DNA of 64,000 nucleotides, taken from assembly GCA_001899715.1 (NCBI GenBank), contig MKWI01000018.1, forward strand, positions 1-64,000, given 5' to 3'. This stretch comes from Sphingobium sp. 66-54. Lineage in GTDB: Bacteria; Pseudomonadota; Alphaproteobacteria; Sphingomonadales; Sphingomonadaceae. Positions 22,002 to 30,545 of the stretch are shown one piece after another (the first letter of the stretch is position 1; the number at the start of each line of letters is the position of its first letter). Under the pieces are notes generated by a model that was not told the origin of the DNA, ran no database searches, and saw only the letters and a list, made by a program, of their open reading frames with translations. The translations under genes and the position numbers were made by a program.

Positions 22002-22718
22002 ATGGGCTGGATGCAGGACATGAACAAGGTTGCGCTTGCCGGCGCCGTGGTGCTGGCCGGCGGTCTGGTGGTCGGCGGCTATCTGCTTGGCGACGGGCTG
22101 CGGCGCGCCCATGCCGCCGAGCGCTCGGTGACGGTGCGCGGCCTTGCCGAGCGCGACGTGACGGCGGACCTCGCCACCTGGACCATCGCTTACTCGGCCA
22201 CCGGCAACGCGCTGCCGGCCGTCCGCGCCGAAATCGAGCAGAATACCGAGGCGCTCAAGGGCTATTTCAAGAGCCTCGGCTTCCCGGACAACGCGCTCAC
22301 CGCCACCGGCGCGGGCGTCAACCAGTTCATGAGCAACGGCATCCCCAACATCACCATCACCCAGCGGATGCAGTTGCGCACCAACGACATCGAGCGCGCG
22401 CAAAAAGCGGTGGCCCAGCAGTTCGACCTCGTGCGGCGCGGCGTAACGTTGCAGGAAGGCTCGGCGATGACCTACAGCTTCACCAGGCTCAACGCCATCA
22501 AGCCGGAGATGGTCGCGCAGGCCACCAAGGATGCGCGCAACGCCGCCGAGCAGTTCGCCAAGGACAGCGGCACCGGCGTGGGCGGCATCAAGAGCGCGAC
22601 ACAGGGCTATTTCTCCATCGACGCGCGCGATGGCGAGCAATCCGGCGGCTACGGTGCGGCCGACACGCCGTTCAAAAAGGTGCGCGTGGTGACGACGGTG
22701 GATTTCTATCTGGAATGA
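22002..22718 (+). CDS. SIMPL-domain (DUF541) membrane-anchored protein
   Basis: About 238 residues. One N-terminal transmembrane or uncleaved signal segment (VALAGAVVLAGGLVVGGYLLG) is followed by a SIMPL domain, the family of periplasmic and outer-membrane proteins that includes BP26/OMP28. The start RSVTVRGLAERDVTAD and the end VRVVTTVDFYLE are typical. These proteins form ring or channel-like oligomers; the role is unclear. The ATG at 22002 has a GAGAGGA site 8 bp upstream. It is divergent from the glyoxalase operon. Confidence 0.88.
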   Translation: MGWMQDMNKVALAGAVVLAGGLVVGGYLLGDGLRRAHAAERSVTVRGLAERDVTADLATWTIAYSATGNALPAVRAEIEQNTEALKGYFKSLGFPDNALTATGAGVNQFMSNGIPNITITQRMQLRTNDIERAQKAVAQQFDLVRRGVTLQEGSAMTYSFTRLNAIKPEMVAQATKDARNAAEQFAKDSGTGVGGIKSATQGYFSIDARDGEQSGGYGAADTPFKKVRVVTTVDFYLE

Positions 22719-22809
22719 GGCGGGAGCGCGAAAGGGGCCGGGTATCCCCCACTGCCGCGTGGACGGAATTCCGACACCACAGAGATTGCCCCAGCCCTGA
22801 AGGAGCACC

Positions 22810-22886
22810 GTGTTCCTGCGAGGGCAGGAACCCAGGGCGGCAAAGGACAGCGGCTGGGCCATGTGCTCTTGCCTGCGCAGGAGCAC
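22810..22886. repeat. 77-bp dispersed palindromic element, copy B
   Basis: Same architecture and length as the copy at 3141. The arms begin GTGTTCCTGCGAGGGCAGG and end CCTGCGCAGGAGCAC, with a few mismatches. It lies between the convergent SIMPL and TPR genes. Confidence 0.8.
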
Positions 22887-22931
22887 ATCGGTGGCGCATG
22901 AGTCTCTTCGATCTTGATTGAGGCACCAAAG

Positions 22932-23020
22932 CCCCTCCTCTTTAGGGGAGGGGTTGGGGTTGGGCCTTTGAACTTGACGCAAGGCTGTCAGCCCCCGCCC
23001 CCTCCCCTAAAGGCGAGGGG
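22932..23020. repeat. 89-bp element with 22-bp inverted ends
   Basis: The left arm CCCCTCCTCTTTAGGGGA(GGGG) and the right arm CCCCTCCCCTAAAGGCGA(GGGG) are inverted copies of each other (20 of 22 match). Each arm is also a small hairpin by itself. It is a second, unrelated intergenic palindrome, next to copy B of the 77-bp element. Confidence 0.7.
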
Positions 23021-23044
23021 TGATCCCATTTCGAACAAGTGGCG

Positions 23045-23938
23045 CTAGCGCCCAACCTCGCGCCCGGACTCCACCGGCAACACCGCACCGCCAAGCTGCG
23101 CCAGATAATCCGCCGCCTGCTTGCCCACGTCGCTCTCCGGCGCGGCCAGCTCCCGTGCGCGCTGGAAGGCGGCGCGGGCGGCGTCGTCACGGTCGCCGCC
23201 GAGCGCGTAGATGATGCCCTGCTCCAGTGCGACCGCCGCATCGTTGCGGGCGCGCCTGGCCGCCTCCTCGATATGCGCGCGGGCCAGCGGCAGATCGTTC
23301 ATCCGCCGCGCCAGCGTCGCCGAGAGCAGCCAGGCGAGCGGGTCGGCACCGGCAAGCTGCACCGCCAGATCGAGATCGGCGCGCGCACCCGGCTGATCCC
23401 CGGCGGCGACGCGTGCCCGCGCCCGGTCGAGATGAATTTCACCGGTGGCCAGCGTCGCCGGCAACGCTGTTTCCAGTGCATGGTCGAGCGCCCGCACGGC
23501 GCGCGGGGCATCGCCGCCGATCAGCGCGGCGTTGCCGGCCTGCGACCAGAGCCGCGCGCGCGTTACCGCGTCCAGCCCGGCGATCGCCGCACCGCTCTCG
23601 AAGGCATCTGCCGCCTCCTTCCAGCGCTCGGCCTTGCCCAAGGCATAGCCATGGCATTGCGCGGCATATGCGCCGCCATCGTCGCGCGCCCAGCCTTGTG
23701 CAGCGGCGATGCCTGCCTCAGGCGTCTTGTTCGCCTCGGCCAGACAGGCCGCGAGCCGCTCGGCAATGGCTGGTGGCACGACGCCGACGAGTGAAGCGCG
23801 GTCGTCTCCCTGCGCCGACCCCTCGACCGGCCGCTGCATCGCCTCGGCCGCCTTGCGCTCGTCGCGGCGCTGGAGCAGCGCCTCGATCTCGCGATCATAA
23901 GGGGTCGGCGCCATGGCGAGCGCGGCGAGGATCAGCAT
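23045..23938 (-). CDS. Tetratricopeptide-repeat protein
   Basis: A 297-residue alanine-rich helical protein. TPR-like helix pairs run from about residue 85 to 280: QCHGYALGKAERWKEAADAFESG, AGNAALIGGDAPRAVRALDHAL, DRARARVAAGDQPGARADLDLA, and others of the same form. The N-terminus may be a short signal (LILAALAMAPTPYD), so a periplasmic scaffold role is possible. No enzyme motif is seen. The gene is 4 bp after the alpha/beta hydrolase and is the last of a four-gene operon. Confidence 0.8.
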   Translation of the reverse strand: MLILAALAMAPTPYDREIEALLQRRDERKAAEAMQRPVEGSAQGDDRASLVGVVPPAIAERLAACLAEANKTPEAGIAAAQGWARDDGGAYAAQCHGYALGKAERWKEAADAFESGAAIAGLDAVTRARLWSQAGNAALIGGDAPRAVRALDHALETALPATLATGEIHLDRARARVAAGDQPGARADLDLAVQLAGADPLAWLLSATLARRMNDLPLARAHIEEAARRARNDAAVALEQGIIYALGGDRDDAARAAFQRARELAAPESDVGKQAADYLAQLGGAVLPVESGREVGR

Positions 23939-23942
23939 GGCA

Positions 23943-24698
23943 TCAGGGCTCCGTGAGGCTGGCGACCGTCCCGATCAGCAGTGCGATATCCTGCGGACGC
24001 GAGAGGCGATGGTCGCCATCCTTGACGAGGATCGTCTGCACATCGGCTGAACGGACCTGCTCGGCGATCCGCAGCGCTGTCTGCCACGGCACGTCCGGGT
24101 CCGCCTGCCCCTGGAGCAGCCGCACCGGGCACCCAATCGCGATGGGCGCATCCAGCAGCCGCAGCGCTTCGCCCGATTCCCAGAAGGCGAGGGTCGTCAC
24201 ATAAGGCTGGTCGCCATAAGGTGTCGGCTCGACCAGCCGGCCCTCGCGCCGCATCGTCGCCTTCTGCGCGGCGTCGAAGCCCCAGTCGGTGAAATCCGGT
24301 GCCGCCGCAATGCCGACCAGCCCCGCAACCCGCTCGCCCAGATCGCGCGCCAGCAGCAGCACGAGCCAGCCACCCATGGACGAGCCGACCAGCACCAGCG
24401 GCCCGTCCGGCACCAGCGCGTCGATCACCAGCCGCGCATCGTCGCGCCAGCTCGCCAGCGTGCCGTCCTCGAACGCGCCCTTGCTCTCGCCGCAGCCGGC
24501 ATAATCGAGGCGCAGCAGCGCCCGCCCCTCGCGCGCCGCCCACTCTTCGAGCGCCTGCGCCTTGCCGCCCAGCATGTCGGACATGTAGCCGGGCAAGAAC
24601 ACGATAGTCGGCCCGGCGCCGGAGCGGTGGCGGCAGGCGAGGCGCAGCCCGTCCGGGCGAGCGACGAAATGGGGTGGCGGGATCGGCGTATCGGTCAT
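23943..24698 (-). CDS. Alpha/beta hydrolase
   Basis: A 251-residue alpha/beta hydrolase. The nucleophile elbow is GSSMGG (Ser near residue 107), the oxyanion-hole stretch is VFLPGYMSDM, the acidic residue is probably in QGQADPDVPW, and the catalytic His is in KDGDHRLSRP. The closest described relatives are ABHD10-like thioesterases/esterases and small-ester hydrolases (LPGYMSDM.G.KA...W). The substrate is unknown. It has no signal peptide, so it is cytoplasmic. It lies 70 bp after the M48 protease gene. Confidence 0.85.
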   Translation of the reverse strand: MTDTPIPPPHFVARPDGLRLACRHRSGAGPTIVFLPGYMSDMLGGKAQALEEWAAREGRALLRLDYAGCGESKGAFEDGTLASWRDDARLVIDALVPDGPLVLVGSSMGGWLVLLLARDLGERVAGLVGIAAAPDFTDWGFDAAQKATMRREGRLVEPTPYGDQPYVTTLAFWESGEALRLLDAPIAIGCPVRLLQGQADPDVPWQTALRIAEQVRSADVQTILVKDGDHRLSRPQDIALLIGTVASLTEP

Positions 24699-24768
24699 GA
24701 GGCGGCGTTGTGATCCGTTTCGCCCGCGCGGTCAAAAGCACCGCGACGAACGGATTGGCCCGACCGCC

Positions 24769-25848
24769 TCAAAACAGGTCGAAGCCCTTCTTCGCGTCCG
24801 GGTCGTTCTTGCAGGCGTCGACGAGCGCCCGCCACTCCGCAGCCGTCAGCGCCGGGCGATAGGCGCGGCCCTTCACGGCCGAGCGGGTGAACGCCACCTT
24901 GCGCTCGACCGAAACCGGGTGGGAGGCCATCCAACTCGTCGCCCGCTCCATCCGCTCGCCGCCGGAAAGCTTGCCCAGCCGGTCGAAGAAGGCAGCGGTC
25001 GGCAGCGGCGAGATGTTCGCGATGCGCAACTGCCTGATCGAATAAGTATCGGCCGCCCGCTCGGCATCGCGGCTGTAGCTCATCGCCAGCAGCCCGTTGA
25101 CCGCGCCGCCGACCTGCCCATTGAATCCGCCGAGCACGACACTCAGGCCGAGCTGGCGGACCAGCGCGGTCAGCGTGTCGCGATGGCGGACATGGCCGAT
25201 CTCATGCGCCAGCACACCCGCCACCTCGTCCGGTGAGTGCGCTTCCTTGAGCAGACCGTTGAACAGCAGGATACGCCCGCCCGGCAGCGCGACGGCGTTG
25301 ACCATGTCGATATTGGCGATGCCGATCTGGCGGATGCGCACATCGTCGCCCAGTTGCGCTTGCAACCGCGCAATGGCCGTGCGGCTCGCCGGCGTTTCGC
25401 ACAGGCGCCCGCCGAAATCGCCGATCATCGCGTCGCCCAGCCGCTCCTCCCAGCTATAGGGGATGTAGGGCGCGATCCACTGCGGCGCGCGCAGCACTAC
25501 GAACACGGTTGCGGCCGCCAGCATGCCGAACAGCGCGATGGCGCGCCATAGCCCGATGCGGTCGATCCAGCGGCCATAGCGCGCCGGCAGCGGCAGGTGG
25601 ACGGCGAAGCCCTCCGGCGGTGCGCCGACAAAACCCAGCCGCCAGCCGGGCACGCCGCGCAGGCCATAGACCGAACGCGCGCCGGTGCCGCCGACCGGCA
25701 CCAGATCGCCCCAGCGGTGCGGCCCGCTCTCCCCGCCCGGCCAGTGCAGGGTGAAGCCGTCCGCCATCCACGTGATGCGAGGATGATGCCGGGTCGCGCT
25801 CGTCCCGTCATAATGCCAGATGCCTTCGTCCGGGCCGACGCTCGTCAT
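24769..25848 (-). CDS. Membrane-anchored M48-family metallopeptidase
   Basis: A 359-residue zinc protease. An N-terminal non-catalytic beta domain (about 1-90) is followed by one transmembrane helix (about 103-119, AIALFGMLAAATVFVVL) and the M48 catalytic domain. The active site is HEIGH at 215-219, and the third zinc ligand is Glu263 in SRDAERAAD. The topology resembles YfgC/LoiP-type and other envelope quality-control proteases. It is preceded by a DUF898 membrane protein gene with a 16-bp gap; this pair is common in proteobacteria, implying a joint function. Confidence 0.92.
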   Translation of the reverse strand: MTSVGPDEGIWHYDGTSATRHHPRITWMADGFTLHWPGGESGPHRWGDLVPVGGTGARSVYGLRGVPGWRLGFVGAPPEGFAVHLPLPARYGRWIDRIGLWRAIALFGMLAAATVFVVLRAPQWIAPYIPYSWEERLGDAMIGDFGGRLCETPASRTAIARLQAQLGDDVRIRQIGIANIDMVNAVALPGGRILLFNGLLKEAHSPDEVAGVLAHEIGHVRHRDTLTALVRQLGLSVVLGGFNGQVGGAVNGLLAMSYSRDAERAADTYSIRQLRIANISPLPTAAFFDRLGKLSGGERMERATSWMASHPVSVERKVAFTRSAVKGRAYRPALTAAEWRALVDACKNDPDAKKGFDLF

Positions 25849-25864
25849 GATGCGCTTCTAGCGC

Positions 25865-26944
25865 CTAGATCGCGCCGATGTCGAACGCATCGGCCAGCCC
25901 CTCGCCCTGCCCCGGCGCGGCGGTGGTCGATTGGGTCAGCGCCGAGAGGCTGATCTCCCCGCTGGCATCGAGATGGGTCACGAAGAACTTCCAATGCCGA
26001 TAGGAGAGGAAGACCCAGCCGATGCCCAACGTGCAGACGACCAGCGCGATATCGCCGAGGATCAGCAGGAACCAATCCTTGCTACGCGCATCGAAGCTGA
26101 AATCCAGCGTTGAGAGCGACAGGGCGGCGATCACGACCCGCATATATTTGGCGTAGAAGATGAGCGCAATCAGCGGCAGCACACCATAAAAGACGACGGC
26201 GACGATGATGAGGAGCGCCCAGAAGCCCGCGGGCGGCTGGCTGGGGTCAGCGGTAGGGTCCATCAACATCGGCATGGCGGAAGCCCCGGCGACGATCAGG
26301 CCGATGGCCAGCAGGAACGGCACGAGATAGAACAGCAGGAAGCGCTTGTAGACGTCCCCCGCCAGCGCCGAAGCGCGGAACGGGTGCGGGCCGAAGCTCA
26401 TCGCGTTCCAGCGGTCGTTCCACAGCGAGGTCATCGCCCATGGCACGAGCAGATAGAACGGGATCATCCCCACGATGTTGCGCCAGACATAGGACCAGCC
26501 ATAGCCCCAGCCCTTATCGTCGCTGCCGCCGCGAATGCCGTGCCACCATGTGCGGCTCAGCCGGTAGCGCAACATGCGGAACAGGGCGACGCCGCTCAGG
26601 TAGAAGAGCAGGAAGATGGCGAGCGCGCCGAGGGTGATCGCCAGCCCGGCATAGCCCTGGAAGATCAGCGCCTGCACGCCGAATTGCAGAAAGACGAACG
26701 GGATGAGGAACAGCACCAGTACGAGGATGAAGCCGATGAACAGCTCCAGCCCGGTGCCGCTCCACTCCAGCGGCTCGTCGATGAATCGGGTGCGGCTCCA
26801 CAAGTAACGCCGCGTGCGCGTCGTCGCCCAGAAGCGGTAGATGCCGAGCGTGACGATCATCAGCAGCAGGTTGGTGAAGGCGATCGGCGCATAATCGCGC
26901 CATGTGCCGGAAAAGCCGAATGCGCGCGCGCCGCTGCCGTCCAT
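25865..26944 (-). CDS. DUF898 (YjgN-family) integral membrane protein
   Basis: A 359-residue multi-pass inner-membrane protein. Around eight hydrophobic helices are visible, for example IAFTNLLLMIVTLGIYRFW, FILVLVLFLIPFVFLQFG and LLIIVAVVFYGVLPLIALIFY. The family hallmark is a repeated TLGIYRFW / YRHWKF pair of modules. Its function is unknown. The start at 26944 (MDGSG) is chosen because the family homology begins at FGFSGTWRDY. It is the first gene of the operon DUF898 - M48 - hydrolase - TPR and is divergent from the thrS leader. Confidence 0.9.
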   Translation of the reverse strand: MDGSGARAFGFSGTWRDYAPIAFTNLLLMIVTLGIYRFWATTRTRRYLWSRTRFIDEPLEWSGTGLELFIGFILVLVLFLIPFVFLQFGVQALIFQGYAGLAITLGALAIFLLFYLSGVALFRMLRYRLSRTWWHGIRGGSDDKGWGYGWSYVWRNIVGMIPFYLLVPWAMTSLWNDRWNAMSFGPHPFRASALAGDVYKRFLLFYLVPFLLAIGLIVAGASAMPMLMDPTADPSQPPAGFWALLIIVAVVFYGVLPLIALIFYAKYMRVVIAALSLSTLDFSFDARSKDWFLLILGDIALVVCTLGIGWVFLSYRHWKFFVTHLDASGEISLSALTQSTTAAPGQGEGLADAFDIGAI

Positions 26945-27044
26945 GGACGCTCCCCCAAAATCCCATGGCAACAGACATGCGGCGGCGGACCCTGTCAAGC
27001 GCCGCCTGATGACTCGCCAGCCGCTTCATGCTAAAGGTCCTGCC

Positions 27045-27131
27045 ATGCCGACGCGGATCGCCACCACGACGACCACCGCCACCGGGACCACTCCCGGGGG
27101 CTTCGGTACGCGCGTCACGCCTTACTGCTGA
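27045..27131 (+). CDS. Threonine-rich leader peptide of thrS
   Basis: A 28-codon ORF with 11 threonine codons: codon 3, a run at 7-11, then 13, 15, 16, 22 and 25. It opens MPTRIATTTTTATG. An AAAGG ribosome site sits 8 bp before the ATG. The stop is at 27129-27131, 130 bp upstream of thrS. This composition is typical of ribosome-stalling leader peptides such as the E. coli thrABC leader. The peptide probably has no function except to report Thr-tRNA charging. Codons 18-21 form the first arm of the RNA structure downstream. Confidence 0.85.
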   Translation: MPTRIATTTTTATGTTPGGFGTRVTPYC

Positions 27132-27207
27132 CACGCCCCCCGCCGAAGCCCTTTCCCCGGAGAGGAATGGGCCGCCGGCGCGCTTCATTCCGCTCCTGCC
27201 CCTTTTC
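27096..27207 (+). promoter_or_regulatory. Transcription attenuator controlling thrS
   Basis: Four arms give two exclusive folds. Arm 1 GGGCTTCGG (27098-27106, inside the leader peptide) pairs perfectly with arm 2 CCGAAGCCC (27143-27151). Arm 2 continues as GCCCTTTCC (27148-27156), which can instead pair with GGAATGGGC in arm 3 (27164-27172), 8 of 9 bp: the antiterminator. Arm 3 GGAGAGGAATG (27159-27169) pairs with arm 4 CATTCCGCTCC (27186-27196), 10 of 11, followed by CCCCTTTT: the terminator. A ribosome stalled at Thr codons 7-16 would cover arm 1 and free arm 2 to block termination. Confidence 0.8.
27159..27207 (+). terminator. Conditional terminator of the thrS attenuator
   Basis: Stem GGAGAGGAATG with CATTCCGCTCC (one A-G mismatch), with GC-rich pairing possible inside the loop, then CCCCTTTT. 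The T tract is short, as is common in high-GC bacteria. It should form when the leader peptide is translated to its stop codon. Confidence 0.7.
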
Positions 27208-27261
27208 AATCCGGCCGCGCTTCCCTAAGCGCGGAAACGCCGCAGACAGGACGGACAACCG

Positions 27262-29262
27262 ATGACGGAATTGCTGAAGATCACGCTCCCCGATGGTTCC
27301 CAGCGCGAGGTGGCGCGCGGGACGACCCCGGCGGACATCGCGGCTGGCATCGGCCCCGGCCTCGCCAAGGCGGCATTGGCAGCGCGCGTGGACGGTGAGC
27401 TGCGCGATATCAACCGGCCGCTGGAGACCGATGCCGCGCTCGCGCTGGTCACGGCGAAGGACGAAGCCGACGCGCTGGAGCTGGTCCGTCACGATTATGC
27501 GCACGTGCTGGCCGAGGCGGTGCAGGCGCTGTTCCCCGGCACGCAGATCACCTTCGGCCCGGCGACGGACGACGGCTTCTATTACGATTTCGCACCGGCC
27601 GCCGAGCACGGTCCCTTCACCGAGGAGGACCTGCCCGCCATCGAGGCGAAGATGCGCGAGATCATCGCCGCCGATAAGCCGCTAGTGCGCGAGGTGTGGA
27701 GCCGCGCGGACCTCATCAAGCGCTGGAGCGAGCAGGGCGAGCGCTTCAAGGCCGAGTGGGCGCAGGAGCTGCCCGAGCATGAGGAGCTGACCGTCTATTG
27801 GTCCGGCGGCGACTGGCTGGATATGTGCCGTGGCCCGCACCTCGCCTCCACCGGCAAGCTCGATCCGCAGGCGTTCAAGCTGACGCGTGTCTCCGGCGCC
27901 TATTGGCGCGGCGACCAGAAGAACGCGATGCTGAGCCGCATCTACGGCACCGGCTGGCTCAACAGGAAGCAGCTCGACGCGCATCTCACGCGGCTGGAGG
28001 AGGCCGCCAGGCGCGACCACCGCAAGCTTGGGCAGGAGATGAACCTGTTCCACCTCCAGCAAGAGGCGCACGGCTCGGTCTTCTGGCACCCCAAGGGCTA
28101 TGTCATCTGGCGCCAGCTGGAGGCCTATATGCGCCGCGCGATCGACAATGCCGGCTATCGCGAGGTCAAGACGCCGCAGGTGATGGACGCGCGCCAGTGG
28201 GAGCAATCCGGCCACTGGGGCAAATATCGCGAGAATATGTTCGTCATCCCCGATGAGGTGCCGAATACCGAGGACGAAGGCCCGCTGGTCTCGGACGCCG
28301 CCGAGTGGATGGCCTTGAAGCCCATGAACTGCCCGGCGCACATCCTCATCTTCAAGCAGGGCATCAAGAGCTATCGCGACCTGCCGCTGCGCCTCTACGA
28401 GAATGGCTGCTGCCACCGCAACGAGCCGCACGGCGCGCTGCACGGCCTCATGCGCGTGCGCCAGTTCACCCAGGACGATGCGCATATCTTCTGCCGCGAG
28501 GATCAGATCGTCGATGAGGTGCGCGCCTTCTGCCAGCTCGCCGACCGCATCTACAAGGATTTCGGCTTCACCTATGCGATCAAGCTGGCGCTGCGCCCGG
28601 AGAAGCGCTTCGGCAGCGATGAATTGTGGGATCTGGCCGAGGCCGAGCTGCGCGACGCGGTTGCCAAAGCGGGCTTCGCGACCGAGCAATATGGCTGGGA
28701 GGAACTGCCGGGCGAGGGCGCCTTCTACGCGCCCAAGCTGGAATGGCACCTGACCGATGCGATCGGCCGCACATGGCAGGTCGGCACCATCCAGTCCGAC
28801 CGGGTGCTGCCCGAGCGGCTCGACGCCAGCTATGTCGGCGAAGATGGCGAGCGCCACCGGCCGATCATGCTGCACCGCGCGATCTTCGGCAGCTACGAGC
28901 GGTTCATCGGCATCCTCGTCGAACATTATGCCGGCAAACTGCCGCTCTGGCTGGCGCCGGTGCAGGCGGTCGTCGCTACCATCGTCTCGGACGCGGACGA
29001 TTATGCGAAGGACGTGGCGGCCCGGCTGACAGCAGCGGGCCTGCGCGTGGAGACCGACCTGCGCAACGAGAAGATCAACTACAAGGTGCGCGAGCACAGC
29101 CTTGCCAAAGTGCCCTGCCTGCTGGTCGTCGGCCGGCGCGAGGCGGAGGAAGGCACCGTCGCGCTGCGCCGGCTTGGTTCGGACGAGCATCAGAAGGTGG
29201 TCGGGGTCGACGATCTGATCGCGCAACTCGTGGCCGAGGCCGCGCCGCCCGACCGGGCATGA
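27262..29262 (+). CDS. thrS: Threonyl-tRNA synthetase
   Basis: A 666-residue class II synthetase. In order: TGS domain ([23 protein letters not shown]), editing domain with the HxxxH site in [11 protein letters not shown] and [11 protein letters not shown], catalytic core with [33 protein letters not shown] and motif 3 [20 protein letters not shown], then the anticodon-binding domain. The zinc ligands (Cys of MNCPAH, then two His) are present. Expression is predicted to rise on threonine starvation through the attenuator upstream. The stop overlaps the next gene (ATGA). Confidence 0.98.
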   Translation: MTELLKITLPDGSQREVARGTTPADIAAGIGPGLAKAALAARVDGELRDINRPLETDAALALVTAKDEADALELVRHDYAHVLAEAVQALFPGTQITFGPATDDGFYYDFAPAAEHGPFTEEDLPAIEAKMREIIAADKPLVREVWSRADLIKRWSEQGERFKAEWAQELPEHEELTVYWSGGDWLDMCRGPHLASTGKLDPQAFKLTRVSGAYWRGDQKNAMLSRIYGTGWLNRKQLDAHLTRLEEAARRDHRKLGQEMNLFHLQQEAHGSVFWHPKGYVIWRQLEAYMRRAIDNAGYREVKTPQVMDARQWEQSGHWGKYRENMFVIPDEVPNTEDEGPLVSDAAEWMALKPMNCPAHILIFKQGIKSYRDLPLRLYENGCCHRNEPHGALHGLMRVRQFTQDDAHIFCREDQIVDEVRAFCQLADRIYKDFGFTYAIKLALRPEKRFGSDELWDLAEAELRDAVAKAGFATEQYGWEELPGEGAFYAPKLEWHLTDAIGRTWQVGTIQSDRVLPERLDASYVGEDGERHRPIMLHRAIFGSYERFIGILVEHYAGKLPLWLAPVQAVVATIVSDADDYAKDVAARLTAAGLRVETDLRNEKINYKVREHSLAKVPCLLVVGRREAEEGTVALRRLGSDEHQKVVGVDDLIAQLVAEAAPPDRA

Positions 29263-29711
29263 CCATCACCATCCGCCACGGGACGGCGGCCGACCTGCCC
29301 CGCGCGCTGGAGATCTGGCGTGCAGCAGTGGACGCGACACACGGCTTCCTCAGCCGCGAACACCACGCCGAAATCGACGCGATGGTGGAGCATGAGCATC
29401 TGCCCAACGTGGATCTATGGGTCGCCACCGATGCCGCCGGCCGCGTGCAGGGCTTCATGGGGCTGAGCGTGGACGAGATCGACTCGCTGTTCGTCGACCC
29501 CGCAACGCATGGCCGCGGCTATGGCAGCGCGCTGGTCGCCCATGCGCTCGCCCGCGTGCCGCGCATCAAGGTGGACGCCAGCGAGCAGGCGCCGCAGGCC
29601 GTCGCCTTCTACGAACGGCGCGGTTTCGTGCGCACGGGACGCTCGCCGACGGACCCGATAGGGCGGCCCTATCCGCTCATCCATTTCCGCCATGGCGGCA
29701 AGATGGCTTGA
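29259..29711 (+). CDS. GNAT-family N-acetyltransferase
   Basis: A 150-residue acetyltransferase that transfers an acetyl group from acetyl-CoA to an unknown amine. It has the GNAT order: [18 protein letters not shown], then [20 protein letters not shown] with the acetyl-CoA loop (Q/R-x-x-G-x-G/A as HGRGYG), then [20 protein letters not shown]. It resembles E. coli YjaB and related small acetyltransferases. The ATG overlaps the thrS stop, so it is translated from the same mRNA and inherits the threonine attenuation. No link between its activity and threonine is known. Confidence 0.88.
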   Translation: MTITIRHGTAADLPRALEIWRAAVDATHGFLSREHHAEIDAMVEHEHLPNVDLWVATDAAGRVQGFMGLSVDEIDSLFVDPATHGRGYGSALVAHALARVPRIKVDASEQAPQAVAFYERRGFVRTGRSPTDPIGRPYPLIHFRHGGKMA

Positions 29712-29845
29712 CCAGCGTTGGCAGAGCATTAACCGCACCGTGGCAAGAGCGCCGCAATCATGCGGTCTTCGTGGGCGCCCCTCTTTTCGCGGCGCTTAAA
29801 AATCGTTAAGTTGACCGATCAAGACCAGAATATGGAGAACAAGTT

Positions 29846-30391
29846 ATACGACCCCCGATGATGCGCCGCCCGATGGCGCCCATGCCGGCCAACGGCCCGC
29901 GCTATAATGAATTCATCAACGTGCCCAAGGTGCGTGTCATTGATGAGAATGGCGAAAATCTCGGCGTGATGTTCACGCGCGAGGCGATGGAACAGGCGGC
30001 CGATGTCGGTCTCGACCTCGTCGAAGTCTCGCCCAACGCGGATCCGCCGGTCTGCAAGTTCCTCGATATCGGCAAATTCAAATACGAGGCGCAGAAGAAG
30101 GCCAATATCGCCCGCAAGACCCAGAAGACGCAGGAGATCAAGGAGATCAAGATGCGTCCGAACATCGACGATCATGATTATGATACGAAGATGAAGAAGG
30201 TCGTCGATTTCATCGAGGAGGGCGACAAGGTGAAGGTGACGCTGCGCTTCCGCGGCCGCGAGATGGCGCACCAGCAACTCGGCATGGTGCTGCTCCAGCG
30301 CGTGGCGGAGGAAACGTCGGAAATCGCCAAGGTGGAAGCCTATCCGCGCCTTGAAGGCCGCCAGATGCTGATGGTGCTGGCACCGAAGTGA
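29846..30391 (+). CDS. infC: Translation initiation factor IF-3, probable AUA start
   Basis: IF-3 prevents premature 30S-50S joining and rejects non-AUG starts. The protein is normal: N-domain [13 protein letters not shown], the linker of Lys/Arg-rich helix ([16 protein letters not shown]), and C-domain [16 protein letters not shown]. The first ATGs are at 29858 and 29861, but the only good ribosome site, GGAGA at 29834-29838, is about 20 bp away from them. It is 7-8 bp from an in-frame ATA at 29846. That fits the known use of rare start codons (AUU in E. coli) to autoregulate infC. An overlapping 9-codon ORF from the ATG at 29832 is an alternative. From ATG 29858 the protein has 177 residues, from ATA 181. 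Confidence 0.93.
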   Translation: MRPPMMRRPMAPMPANGPRYNEFINVPKVRVIDENGENLGVMFTREAMEQAADVGLDLVEVSPNADPPVCKFLDIGKFKYEAQKKANIARKTQKTQEIKEIKMRPNIDDHDYDTKMKKVVDFIEEGDKVKVTLRFRGREMAHQQLGMVLLQRVAEETSEIAKVEAYPRLEGRQMLMVLAPK

Positions 30392-30400
30392 TCGGCAGAA

Positions 30401-30428
30401 GGGGCACCCCTTGAACTGAGGGTGCCCC
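30401..30428 (+). other. Hairpin after infC
   Basis: GGGGCACCC and GGGTGCCCC form a perfect 9-bp stem around a 10-base loop, 10 bp after the infC stop. It lacks a T run, so it may stabilise the mRNA end or act as a weak terminator before cysS. Confidence 0.5.
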
Positions 30429-30545
30429 GCGCAGCGGAGGCCATAGTCTTCCTGTGCCGGCCCCCATCCCGTCGCCGTCTTTTGACCGGCGGCCGCTTCC
30501 CGGTCGTCAAGCCCGGTTGACCGGAAGCCCGCGTCCGATCATGGC

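Noticed and set aside
30429..30545. Cysteine leader before cysS.
   Set aside because: No ORF with Cys codons is present.
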